In this document: piece after piece, positions 1-7,638 of the stretch
Position numbering within the stretch: the first letter of the stretch is position 1
How the letters are laid out: every line of letters starts with the position of its first letter
Source: Chloroflexota bacterium
GTDB lineage: Bacteria; Chloroflexota; Limnocylindria; Limnocylindrales; CSP1-4
Length of the DNA stretch: 15,557 nucleotides
Assembly: GCA_021785115.1 (NCBI GenBank)
Contig: JAJYGO010000061.1
Coordinates: forward strand, 1 to 15,557
Direction: 5' to 3'
The notes under the pieces: model-generated
Databases searched by the model: none
What the model was told of the DNA's origin: nothing
Seen by the model: the letters and a program-made list of their open reading frames with translations, nothing else
Made by a program: the position numbers and the translations under genes

Positions 1-69
1 GGGCGCCTCACCCGCGGGCTGACCCCCTACCAGGCGCTCGTCGGGGCGCGCAAGATGAGGCCGAGATGA
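1..69 (+). CDS. 3' end of an unidentified gene, cut by the window edge
   Basis: The first frame is open from base 1 to a TGA at 67-69 and encodes 22 residues ending LTPYQALVGARKMRPR. The phrase 'GLTPYQAL' followed by a basic tail loosely recalls the C-terminus of integrase-core (rve) transposases, where a similar 'LTPxEAL' segment is common. That is only a resemblance over about 15 residues. It could equally be the end of another protein or a chance open frame. A hairpin begins one base after the stop. No terminal inverted repeat or target duplication can be shown from the part visible here. Confidence 0.3.
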   Translation, partial: GRLTRGLTPYQALVGARKMRPR

Positions 70-93
70 CCGAGATGCGTCGCCACATCTCGG
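70..93. terminator. 8-bp hairpin just after the left-edge stop codon
   Basis: CCGAGATG (70-77) pairs perfectly with CATCTCGG (86-93) across an 8-base loop. The left arm is also directly repeated at 61-68. The hairpin starts immediately after the stop at 67-69, so it may end that transcript. No run of T follows, so intrinsic termination is only a possibility. It could also be part of the end of a mobile element. The rest of 94-218 shows nothing further. Confidence 0.35.
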
Positions 94-218
94 GGGCTGT
101 TCAGGCTAGGGGAGGCGCCGCCACGCCCCCGGGCCGTGACCGGGCCACCAGCTGGCCCGCGGGGGTCGCCGGCCTGGCGCCGCGATATCCGGACGGAGCG
201 CGCGAGACCGAGCGGGAA

Positions 219-1058
219 CTACGGCGCGGCGACGTGGTCCGCCCAGCGGAAGGCGGGCGCGTAGCCGAGCACGCGACGCGCATGCTCGATGGACAGCAGC
301 GTCTCGCGGCCGTGCAGCTCCCGGCGCAGCGGCACCTGCGGGAAGACTTCGGCCATCAGGTCCGCGGAGTCGCGGGGCATCACCGTGTCGTCCGCGGCGA
401 CGATGCAGACGTCGGCGCCCGAGACGTCGGCCGTGAGCCCGAGCCTGCACGCCTGCGCGACGTCGCGCGCGTCCACGTAGCCCCACAGGTTCCACTTGCG
501 CAGCCGGGCATCGCCCCAGTAGGTGGGGAACGCGGCGTAGTCGCCGGGCTCCATGATGTTCGAGATGCGCAGGCCGACGTGCGGCACGCCCGTCCGGCGC
601 GCGAACTGGACGGCCATCGCCTCGCCGGCCAGCTTCGACAGGGCGTATGAGCTCTCCGGCCGCGGCTCGATGGTCTCGTCGACGGGGGCGAACTGCGGCG
701 GCGTGTCGAACGGCAGCCCGAGGACGGTCTCGCTCGACGCCCAGACCACGCGCCGGAGGCCGTTCGCCTCCGCGGCGGCGAACACGTTGTACGTGGACGT
801 GGCGTTGATCCGGAACGTGTCCGCGGCGGGGCGGATGCCCGGGGCGGGGATGGCCGCGAGGTGGACCACGGCGTCGGCGCCGGCGAGGACCTCGACCGCC
901 TGGCCGTAGTCGGTCAGGTCGGCGATGCGGCACCGATCGTCCCACTCCCACGGGTCGTGCCGCAGGTCCACCGACAGGACGGTGTGACCGTGCTCCCGCA
1001 GATCGCGCACCACCCAGCGACCCGCCTTGCCGTTGCCCCCCGTGACCACGATCCGCAC
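219..1058 (-). CDS. NAD(P)-dependent epimerase/dehydratase (extended SDR family)
   Basis: The 279-residue protein opens with a Rossmann nucleotide-binding motif (TGGNGKAG, residues 6-13, then an acidic residue at the end of strand 2 in VDLR, D31). It has the SDR active-site pair Y138 and K142 (YALSK) and a serine-containing segment before it (WASSET, 106-111). These features define the NAD-dependent epimerase/dehydratase family, which oxidises, epimerises or dehydrates sugar nucleotides or related substrates in the cytoplasm; the substrate cannot be told from sequence. Length is slightly short for the family (usually 300-340), which suits a uronate-dehydrogenase or simple sugar-dehydrogenase type. 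The start is GTG at 1056-1058, set by a strong AGGAGG (1066-1071) 7 bases upstream. It is monocistronic as far as seen, with the SIMPL gene 108 bp upstream on the same strand. Confidence 0.9.
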   Translation of the reverse strand: MRIVVTGGNGKAGRWVVRDLREHGHTVLSVDLRHDPWEWDDRCRIADLTDYGQAVEVLAGADAVVHLAAIPAPGIRPAADTFRINATSTYNVFAAAEANGLRRVVWASSETVLGLPFDTPPQFAPVDETIEPRPESSYALSKLAGEAMAVQFARRTGVPHVGLRISNIMEPGDYAAFPTYWGDARLRKWNLWGYVDARDVAQACRLGLTADVSGADVCIVAADDTVMPRDSADLMAEVFPQVPLRRELHGRETLLSIEHARRVLGYAPAFRWADHVAAP

Positions 1059-1082
1059 GCCTGCACCTCCTCAGCCTGTCGT

Positions 1083-1097
1083 GCGCCATTGTGGCGC
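1083..1097. promoter_or_regulatory. Palindrome upstream of the epimerase gene, possible operator
   Basis: GCGCCA-TTG-TGGCGC is a perfect 6-bp inverted repeat with a 3-base spacer, lying 25-39 bases before the epimerase start codon. Read on the minus strand its centre gives CACAAT, a weak -10-like hexamer at a plausible distance from the gene. The position suits a repressor site, but no regulator is visible nearby and GC-rich palindromes arise by chance. Confidence 0.25.
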
Positions 1098-1125
1098 GGC
1101 CCGGGAACGGAAGGCGGCGGACCGG

Positions 1126-1161
1126 GGTCGCCGGCCCGCCGCCCGCCGCCGTCCGGCGACC
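1126..1161 (-). terminator. Hairpin after the SIMPL-protein gene
   Basis: GGTCGCCGG (1126-1134) is perfectly complementary to CCGGCGACC (1153-1161), a 9-bp stem with an 18-base loop that begins five bases after the stop codon of the gene ending at 1167. There is no T tract, so this would be a GC-hairpin terminator or an mRNA 3'-end stabiliser. Confidence 0.35.
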
Positions 1162-1166
1162 GCCGG

Positions 1167-1967
1167 TCAGTCGATCAGGAACGACACCTGCACATTGATG
1201 GTGACGTCGGTCGAACCGGGCTGGACCGGGGTGGCCACCTTGTCGGCGGCGCCGCCCGCCGCCATGTTCGAGTAGCTCGGCGCGTACCAGACGGGCGTCG
1301 AGACCTGCTCGGACACCGACGCCACGCCGGTGATGGCGAGGCCGAGCGCCTGGGCGTACACGTCCGCCTTCGCCCGGGCGTCCTTGGCGGCCGCGACTCG
1401 GGCCTGGGCCTCGAGCGCCGTCCGGTCCGCCACGTCGAAGCTGATCCCGTCGACGGAGGTCGCGCCCGCGGACACCGCGTTGTCCACGACGTCGGAGAGC
1501 TGGCTCAGGTCGCGAACGGTGACCGCGACCTGGTTCGTCAGCTGGTACCCGCGCAGCACCCGGCTGCCGTTGGCCGGGTAGTCGTACACCGCGGCCAGCG
1601 AGACCTGGGTGGTCTGGATGTCCTTGTCGGCCACGCCCAGCTTCTTGACCGCGGCCACGACGCCGGACATCGCCGTCGCGGCGGCGTCCCGGGCGGCCTT
1701 CGCCGTCGGCTTCAGGATCTGGACGCCGAGCTGCACGTGGGCGAGGTCCGGCGTGACCGTGACCTTGCCCTCGCCCCCGACGGTGATCGTGTGCTCCGGC
1801 GCCGTCGTGTAGCCGGTGGTTGCGCTCGGGCTTGCGTACTGGTGCTGTGCGGTCACGCCGGCGAGGACCGGACCGGCCACGAGGCCCACGGCCAGGGCGG
1901 CCGCGGCCACGATCGCGAACCGGATCCCGGTGGAGCGGCGGCCGCCGCCGGAGGTGGAGGTGTCCAT
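1167..1967 (-). CDS. Membrane-anchored SIMPL domain (DUF541) protein
   Basis: From the ATG at 1965-1967 the product is 266 residues. Residues 16-38 (IRFAIVAAAALAVGLVAGPVLAG) form a single hydrophobic segment after a short basic N-terminus, acting as signal peptide or anchor, so the rest lies outside the membrane. From residue 59 the sequence is a full SIMPL/DUF541 domain: opening 'ITVGGEGKVTVTPDLAHVQLGV', a central 'VAVTVRDLSQLSDVVDNAV', the Ala-rich helix with 'AKDARAKADVYAQALGL', and a closing beta strand 'VTINVQVSFLI'. The family includes the periplasmic BP26 antigen and oxidative-stress protein YggE, with no settled biochemical function. The start at 1967 is preferred because AGGGG (1976-1980) sits 8 bases upstream; a frame extension to an ATG at 2027 has no such site and adds 20 low-complexity residues. 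Confidence 0.88.
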   Translation of the reverse strand: MDTSTSGGGRRSTGIRFAIVAAAALAVGLVAGPVLAGVTAQHQYASPSATTGYTTAPEHTITVGGEGKVTVTPDLAHVQLGVQILKPTAKAARDAAATAMSGVVAAVKKLGVADKDIQTTQVSLAAVYDYPANGSRVLRGYQLTNQVAVTVRDLSQLSDVVDNAVSAGATSVDGISFDVADRTALEAQARVAAAKDARAKADVYAQALGLAITGVASVSEQVSTPVWYAPSYSNMAAGGAADKVATPVQPGSTDVTINVQVSFLID

Positions 1968-2109
1968 CGAAGCTGCCCCTGTGCATCCGGCCCCGGTTCC
2001 GTTGACCGGCGGGGCCCGTCCGGCCATCCGCCGCCCAGACGCCGGGCCGGGCCGTCCGGTTTCCTCGCGCTTTCGGGGGACGGCGAGCGCGCACGGGCGA
2101 CGGCGACTC

Positions 2110-2118
2110 TGCTAGGGT
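2110..2118 (+). promoter_or_regulatory. Extended -10 promoter element for the NERD-helicase gene
   Basis: TG-C-TAGGGT (2110-2118) matches an extended -10 (TGN TANNNT). Initiation about 6-7 bases later would give a leader of roughly 48 bases before the ATG at 2173. I see no clear -35 hexamer. Confidence 0.4.
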
Positions 2119-2172
2119 CCGAAGCGGCGTCGCGACGGAAGGCCGGGCGCCGAGATCGCAGGGGGTGGCGGC

Positions 2173-3906
2173 ATGCGGGACCCGGCGGAAGCGCTGGTCG
2201 AGGAGCGAGTCCGCGCCGCGCTGCCCGCCGAGGCGCGCGCCTACGCCAACGTCCGGATGCTCGCCCGGACGCGGCCCGCCGGCCCCGCCCACGACGGCGA
2301 GGCGGATCTGGTGGTGCTCCACCCGGAGCACGGCCTGCTCGTGATCGAGGTGAAGGGCGGCGAGCCGAGCCGAGACGCGCAGGGGCGGTGGTATGCCGGC
2401 GGCCGGCTGCTCGAGCGCTCGCCGTTCGCCCAGGCCGAGGCCGCCAAGCACGACCTCGTCCGGGGCATCGAGGGCCTTCCCGAGTGGCCGACGGGCCGGC
2501 CGATGCGGGCGGGCCACGCGGTCGCGTTCCCGCACGCGGACCTGGCCACCCTGCCCCGCGGGCACGCCCTCCTGGGGCCCGACGCCGCCCGCTCGATCGT
2601 GCTCGACGCCGCGGCCCTGGAGTCGCCCGCCGCCACGAGGGCGGCGCTGGAGCGGGCCTGGGCGATCTGGACGGCAGACGGCTCGAAGGGGGATCGGCTT
2701 GATCCTCCCCTGTTCTCGGCGGTCGACGCCTACCTGGCGCCGACGGTCGCCCTCCACCGCCTGGTCCGGCGCGACGTGGACGAGGCGAGGGACCGTCTGG
2801 TCGAGGCGTCGCGCGCGCAGCTGTACGCGCTCAACGTCGCCCGGTCCCTCCGCCGCGTGTCGGTGGTGGGGCCGGCGGGCAGCGGCAAGAGCCTGGTCGC
2901 GGTGGAGAAGGCGCGGCGGCTGGCCCGCGAGGGCTTCCGCACCCTGTACCTGTGCTTCAACGCGCCGCTCGCCACGAGCGTGCTCCGCGAGGTGGCCGAG
3001 GACGACCGCCCGCCGGCGCTGCGGCCGCTGGTCCACACGTTCCACGGCCTGTGCGAGACCCTCGGCCGGACCGCCGGCACGCTGCCCGACAAGCCGTCGG
3101 CCGGAGGGGCGGCGCTGTCCGAGTGGTTCGCCCGCCTGCCGGCCGCGCTCGACGCGGCGATCGGCCGCCTGCCGGACGAGCGGTTCCACGCGATCGTGGT
3201 GGACGAGGGTCAGGACTTCGAGCCCGGCTGGCTGCTGTCGCTCGAGTTCCTGTTCCAGACGCCCGAGGACGGCGTGCTGTGGGTGTTCCACGACCCGGGC
3301 CAGGCGCTCTACCGCGACGATGCGGTCTCGAGCCTGACCGGCCTCGATACGCTGGCGATGCCGGAGGATTTCCGCTCGCCGGCGCCCGTGGCCGAGCTGG
3401 CGGCGCACTTCTACCACGGTCCCGAGCCGCCGATCCCATTCGGCGCTGCAGGGTCCGAGCCCGTCATCGAGACGGCGGCGCCCGGCTCGGCCACGGTTGA
3501 CGCCGTCCGGCGCCACCTCCACCGCCTCGTGCACGACGAGGGCGTTCGCCCCTGGGACGTGGCCGTGCTCAGCGGGACGTCGTCGGCCAGGAGCCTCGTC
3601 TGGCGTCAGCGGCGGTTCGGCAACCTCGAGCTCTGGAACGGAGCCGTGGACGCCGACGGGGTGTCGCTCGGGTACGCGGCGGCGGAGGTGCCCGAGGAAC
3701 CCAAGGACGACGGCGTCGTCCTGTTCGAGACGGTCCGGCGGTTCAAGGGCCTGGAGCGCCCCGTGGTGATCCTGTGCGAGCTCCCGGCCGAGGGACGGCG
3801 GGTGGACGAGCTCCTGTACACGGCGCTCACCCGCGCCACGGCGCACCTCGTGGTCGTCGCCCCGCCCGCGCTCGCGGACCGGCTGGCGGCCGCGCGGGGC
3901 TCGTGA
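2173..3906 (+). CDS. NERD nuclease-domain SF1 (UvrD/Rep-like) helicase
   Basis: The 577-residue protein joins a NERD (nuclease-related) domain to an SF1 helicase/ATPase. In the NERD part (about 10-160) EADLVVL (E43, D45) and VIEVKGG (E59, K61) form the expected restriction-nuclease-like active site. In the ATPase part are Walker A GPAGSGKS (233-240), a HTFHG motif (288-292), Walker B with DEGQD (344-348, in place of the usual DEFQD), FRSP (400-403), RFKGLE (523-528) and YTALTRA (549-555), the last two being motifs V-like and VI. The canonical N-terminal Q motif is absent and motif III reads HDPGQALY rather than GDxxQ. NERD-helicase fusions are known in many bacteria but their substrates are poorly defined; DNA end or replication-linked repair is inferred. 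The ATG is supported by AGGGGG (2160-2165) 7 bases upstream. The helicase-nuclease gene follows after 39 bp and is probably co-transcribed. Confidence 0.9.
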   Translation: MRDPAEALVEERVRAALPAEARAYANVRMLARTRPAGPAHDGEADLVVLHPEHGLLVIEVKGGEPSRDAQGRWYAGGRLLERSPFAQAEAAKHDLVRGIEGLPEWPTGRPMRAGHAVAFPHADLATLPRGHALLGPDAARSIVLDAAALESPAATRAALERAWAIWTADGSKGDRLDPPLFSAVDAYLAPTVALHRLVRRDVDEARDRLVEASRAQLYALNVARSLRRVSVVGPAGSGKSLVAVEKARRLAREGFRTLYLCFNAPLATSVLREVAEDDRPPALRPLVHTFHGLCETLGRTAGTLPDKPSAGGAALSEWFARLPAALDAAIGRLPDERFHAIVVDEGQDFEPGWLLSLEFLFQTPEDGVLWVFHDPGQALYRDDAVSSLTGLDTLAMPEDFRSPAPVAELAAHFYHGPEPPIPFGAAGSEPVIETAAPGSATVDAVRRHLHRLVHDEGVRPWDVAVLSGTSSARSLVWRQRRFGNLELWNGAVDADGVSLGYAAAEVPEEPKDDGVVLFETVRRFKGLERPVVILCELPAEGRRVDELLYTALTRATAHLVVVAPPALADRLAAARGS

Positions 3907-3945
3907 CACGCAAGCTGGCACGCGGTTGGCGATGATGGGCGGCAG

Positions 3946-6900
3946 ATGACCGAGCCCCTCGCCGCCCGTCCCGCCAACCCGACCCTGCTGCCCACGCCCG
4001 AGCAGCGGCGGATCATCGAGGCGCCCGACGGGCCCGTCGTCGTCATCGCCGGGGCCGGCACGGGGAAGACCGGCGTCATCGCGGAGCGGGTCCGCTGGCT
4101 GCTGGATACGTACGGGCGCCGCGCCCCGGGAGCCGGCGGCTGGATCGGGGCGGAGCCGGGGGATCGGCACGGCAACCCGTTCACGGGGCCGCTCGCGCCC
4201 GAGCAGCTGCTCGTGCTGACCTACAACGTGAAGGCGGCCGCGGAGCTGGCGGAGCGGCTGGACGCGGCGGTGGGCCCGGCGACCCGCGCGCGCATGACGG
4301 TCAGCAACTTCCACAGCTTCTGCCAGCACGTCCTGACCGAGAGCGCCGCCGACGCCGGCCTGCCGGCGGTCCTGGAGGTGCTCGACGGGCCCGCCCAGCT
4401 GCTCGTCCTGCGAGACCTGCGGCCGGAGCTCGGACTGCGCTACTACAGCGATCCCTCCTTCAAGGGGCTGGTGGACTTCATCAACCGGGCCAAGGACGAG
4501 CTGGCCACGCCCGAGGATGTGGCCCGGTTCGCCGATGCGGAGCGCCAGGAGTACGAGCGGCGATACGGCGGGCGCTTCGCCGACGTGGAGGCGCGCCTGC
4601 TGGCGGCCGGAATCCTCGAGCCGGTGCGCGCGGTCCAGCGGGCGTACGCCGCGACCCGGGCCGCCGAGCGGGCCGAGGAGCTGGGCCTGCCGGCCCGGGC
4701 GTCGAGGCCCGACGACCCGGCCCGGATCGCGGAGCGGGAGGCCCGGCGGACGATGGCCGGGGACGGGACGGCGCGGCCGATGGCCTGGTTCGCCGCCCAG
4801 GACGCACCGCGAATCCTCGCGCTCGCCGAGACCTATGAACGCGACGGTGCGGCGCTCGAGGTGCTGCGGCTGCGGGAGCTGGCCTCGGTCTACGCGGTCT
4901 ACCAGGGCGAGCTGGCGCGGCGGGACGCGCTGGACTTCGGGGAGCAGATCGCGCTCACGGCCGGTCTGTTCAAGCGTCGCCCCAACGTCCTCCGCCGCTG
5001 GCAGCGCCAGTACCGCTACATCCTGGTGGACGAGTTCCAGGACGCCAACGTCGCGCAGATCGAGCTGGTGGAGATGCTGGGCCGCACGCCGGACCGGCCC
5101 GACAACGTCATGGTCGTGGGCGACGACGACCAGTCGATCTACCGGTTCCGCGGCGCCAGTTTCGCGGCCTTCAGCGAATTCATGGACCGCTTCGCCAGGC
5201 CGCCCGCCCACGACCCGTCCGCGCCGCCGCCCGGTCCGCCGCCGGTGCTGCGGATCCAGCGCAACTTCCGATCGGTGGACCGGGTCCTGACGCTGGCCAA
5301 CCGGCTGATCGCCGGCAACTCGGTCCGCTTCGACCCGGGCAAGCGGCTCGACACCCAGCGCGAGTCCGGCGCGCCCGCGGTGCTCTACGTCTGCGCCAAC
5401 GAGGAGGACCAGGCGGTCGCCATCGTGGACGCGGTGCGGGAGCTGGTGGGCCCCGGAGCCGGCCCCTCGGCCCGCCCCTGGCGCGATGTGGCGGTGCTCT
5501 ACCGCAAGCACAAGCACCGCGACGCCATCATCGAACGGCTCCACGCGGAGGACATCCCGTACACCGTCGTCGGCGGGCTGGCCCTGTTCGAGACGCCGGA
5601 GATCCGGGACCTCGAGGCCGCGGTGCGCGCCATCGCCAATCCCGAGGACGATGCGGCGCTGGTGCGCCTGCTCACCGCGGGCCCGTGGCGCCTCGACGCG
5701 CTCGAGGTCCTCGCGGTCACGAGGGACGCCAACTTCGACCGTGGCCGCGTCGCCGCCTCGATCGAGCGGATGGTGGCGACCGGCGAGGCGATGCAGGACG
5801 TGCAGGACGCCGACGCGCCGTCGCCGGACCACGCGGCCACGCGGGAGCGGGCCACCCTGGTGGTGGCGGCCGACCTGCGCGCCAAGCTGCGCCGGGTCCG
5901 CGACCTGCTCGACGAGCTCAGCCCGCTGGCCTGGCGGGAGGGACCGTACACGGTGGTCGAGCGGTACCTCGAGCGGACCGGCGCCGTGCTCGACCTGCTC
6001 GCGACCGGGACGCTCGAGGCGCGCCGCGCGGTCGTGAACATCGCGAGCCTCCTGCGGTTCGCCTCGGAGTGGCAGCAGGCCAACCCGCAGCGCTCGCTGG
6101 CGGACTTCGTCGGGTACCTGGACGCCTACAAGGCGGCCGGGGGCGAGCTCCCCACCAGCGTCGAGCTCTCCGAGGACGCCGAGGGCGTGCGCCTGATGAC
6201 GCTCTACCAGGCCAAAGGCCTCGAGTTCCCGGTGGTCGTGGTGCCGGACCTCGTGGACGGGGAGTGGCCCGTCAGGGAGCAGGGCGGGGGGCTGTTCCCG
6301 AGGGAGCTCCTGCGCGAGCAGGTGCCGGCCGGGGACCTCCACCTCGACGAGGAGCGCCGCCTCCTCTACGTGGCCATCACCCGGGCGCAGGACCGGCTGA
6401 TCCTCGCCACGCATGAGCGCGACGGGACGCGGCAGGCGTCGCCGTTCGTGGACGAGCTGCGAGCCGGCTCCGGCGACGAGCTGCTGGTCGTGGACCGGAC
6501 GCGGCGCGATGCGGCCGTGGCGCCGGCGCGCTCCGAGCCGGCCGAGGAGGGCGGCGAGGCGGACGGGGACGAGGCGGAGCTGACGGCCGCGATCGCCGAG
6601 GCGCGGCGGGTCATGCCCCTCCCGACGGCCCGCGAGCGCCGGCTCGCGCTGCGGCTGCGCGCGGCGGAGCTGGTGGGGCTGCTGGAGGGCACGGCTCCAG
6701 AGCAGCCGGAGGGTCCCGGTGCCCGGGAGGCGCTCGCGGCGCGCCTGGCCGACGTCGCGCGGAGCGCGGCGCTGCGCGCGGACCAGGCCCGGGCGGCCGG
6801 CCTGGACCCGTTGACGTTCCGCGACCTGGCGGCCGACTCGGCTGCCGGCGCGCGTCTGTTCGCGGTGGCCCCGCTGCCGCCGCGATTCTCCTACTCGTCG

Positions 6901-7638
6901 CTCGACGCGTACGAGCGGTGCCCGCTGATGTACGCCCTCGCCTACGTCTACCGGATCCCGGAGCCCGCCCGGCCGAGGGCACCGCTCGCGTTCGGGAGCA
7001 CCGCGCACGCGGCGTTCGAGGCGTTCACGCGGGAGCGGCGCCAGCGTCTGGCGAGGGGCGAGCCCAGTCCCACCCGCGAGGACCTGGAGCAGATGTTCCG
7101 GACGCGCTGGCAGCCGCAGGCGTTCGGCGATCGTGAGACCGAGGCCGCCTTCGGGCGCAAGGTGGGCCAGCTCCTGGAGAACTTCTGGACCGGCGAGGTC
7201 GCCAGCGCCTCGGAGGCGCTCGCCGAGGAGGAGCAGTTCACGCTGGTGATCGACCCGGGGGACGGCACCCCGCCCGTGCGGATCTACGGCGAGATCGACC
7301 GGATCGACCGGCTCCCCTCCGGGGGCGTCGAGGTGATCGACTACAAGACCGGCAGCCCGCAGTCCCAGAAGAGCGTGCACGAGAACCTGCAGTTGACGAT
7401 CTACGCGCTGGCCTGCCGTGACGCGCTCGGCCTGGGGACGCCCGAGCTGGTGACCCTCTACTACACCGAGCTGGGCCAGCGGATGTCCACCACCCGGACC
7501 GATGCGCAGCTCGACGCGGCGCGCGAGGAGCTGGTGGCTCGCGTCCGGCCCATCCGGGCGGGGGCGTTCCACGCCACCCCGGGCGCCGCGTGCCGCCGCT
7601 GCGACTTCACCGCGATCTGCCCGGAGCGGCTGTTGTGA
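3946..7638 (+). CDS. UvrD/AddA-like helicase with C-terminal Fe-S PD-(D/E)XK nuclease
   Basis: A 1230-residue helicase-nuclease. Helicase: Q motif (TPEQ, 17-20), Walker A GAGTGKT (36-42), NFHSF (121-125), DEFQD (362-366), GDDDQSIYRFRGA (392-404), QRNFRS (438-443), YQAKGLEFP (754-762), YVAITRAQD (808-816). Residues 850-975 are a charged linker. Nuclease (about 980-1230): C992, H1021, GEID (1115-1118), DYKTG (1132-1136) and QLTIYA (1149-1154) give the RecB/Cas4-type active site, and C992 with C1216, C1219 and C1225 form the four-cysteine iron-sulfur staple seen in AddB, AdnA/AdnB, Cas4 and Dna2. The expected role is resection of double-strand ends before RecA loading. AdnA/AdnB subunits are nearest in plan, though slightly shorter (about 1050-1100 residues). 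No partner subunit of the same type lies in the window; the NERD helicase is 39 bp upstream. Its last 32 bp overlap the convergent vsr gene. Confidence 0.93.
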   Translation: MTEPLAARPANPTLLPTPEQRRIIEAPDGPVVVIAGAGTGKTGVIAERVRWLLDTYGRRAPGAGGWIGAEPGDRHGNPFTGPLAPEQLLVLTYNVKAAAELAERLDAAVGPATRARMTVSNFHSFCQHVLTESAADAGLPAVLEVLDGPAQLLVLRDLRPELGLRYYSDPSFKGLVDFINRAKDELATPEDVARFADAERQEYERRYGGRFADVEARLLAAGILEPVRAVQRAYAATRAAERAEELGLPARASRPDDPARIAEREARRTMAGDGTARPMAWFAAQDAPRILALAETYERDGAALEVLRLRELASVYAVYQGELARRDALDFGEQIALTAGLFKRRPNVLRRWQRQYRYILVDEFQDANVAQIELVEMLGRTPDRPDNVMVVGDDDQSIYRFRGASFAAFSEFMDRFARPPAHDPSAPPPGPPPVLRIQRNFRSVDRVLTLANRLIAGNSVRFDPGKRLDTQRESGAPAVLYVCANEEDQAVAIVDAVRELVGPGAGPSARPWRDVAVLYRKHKHRDAIIERLHAEDIPYTVVGGLALFETPEIRDLEAAVRAIANPEDDAALVRLLTAGPWRLDALEVLAVTRDANFDRGRVAASIERMVATGEAMQDVQDADAPSPDHAATRERATLVVAADLRAKLRRVRDLLDELSPLAWREGPYTVVERYLERTGAVLDLLATGTLEARRAVVNIASLLRFASEWQQANPQRSLADFVGYLDAYKAAGGELPTSVELSEDAEGVRLMTLYQAKGLEFPVVVVPDLVDGEWPVREQGGGLFPRELLREQVPAGDLHLDEERRLLYVAITRAQDRLILATHERDGTRQASPFVDELRAGSGDELLVVDRTRRDAAVAPARSEPAEEGGEADGDEAELTAAIAEARRVMPLPTARERRLALRLRAAELVGLLEGTAPEQPEGPGAREALAARLADVARSAALRADQARAAGLDPLTFRDLAADSAAGARLFAVAPLPPRFSYSSLDAYERCPLMYALAYVYRIPEPARPRAPLAFGSTAHAAFEAFTRERRQRLARGEPSPTREDLEQMFRTRWQPQAFGDRETEAAFGRKVGQLLENFWTGEVASASEALAEEEQFTLVIDPGDGTPPVRIYGEIDRIDRLPSGGVEVIDYKTGSPQSQKSVHENLQLTIYALACRDALGLGTPELVTLYYTELGQRMSTTRTDAQLDAAREELVARVRPIRAGAFHATPGAACRRCDFTAICPERLL

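Noticed and set aside
1968..2027. A longer start for the SIMPL-domain protein at 2027.
   Set aside because: It adds 20 low-complexity residues before the signal segment and lacks a ribosome-binding site, while the ATG at 1967 has AGGGG 8 bases upstream.
106..7572. A minus-strand frame without stop codons for about 7.5 kb.
   Set aside because: It runs across several well-supported genes on both strands, its translation is Arg/Pro/Gly-rich with no domain, and long stop-free antisense frames are expected at this GC content.
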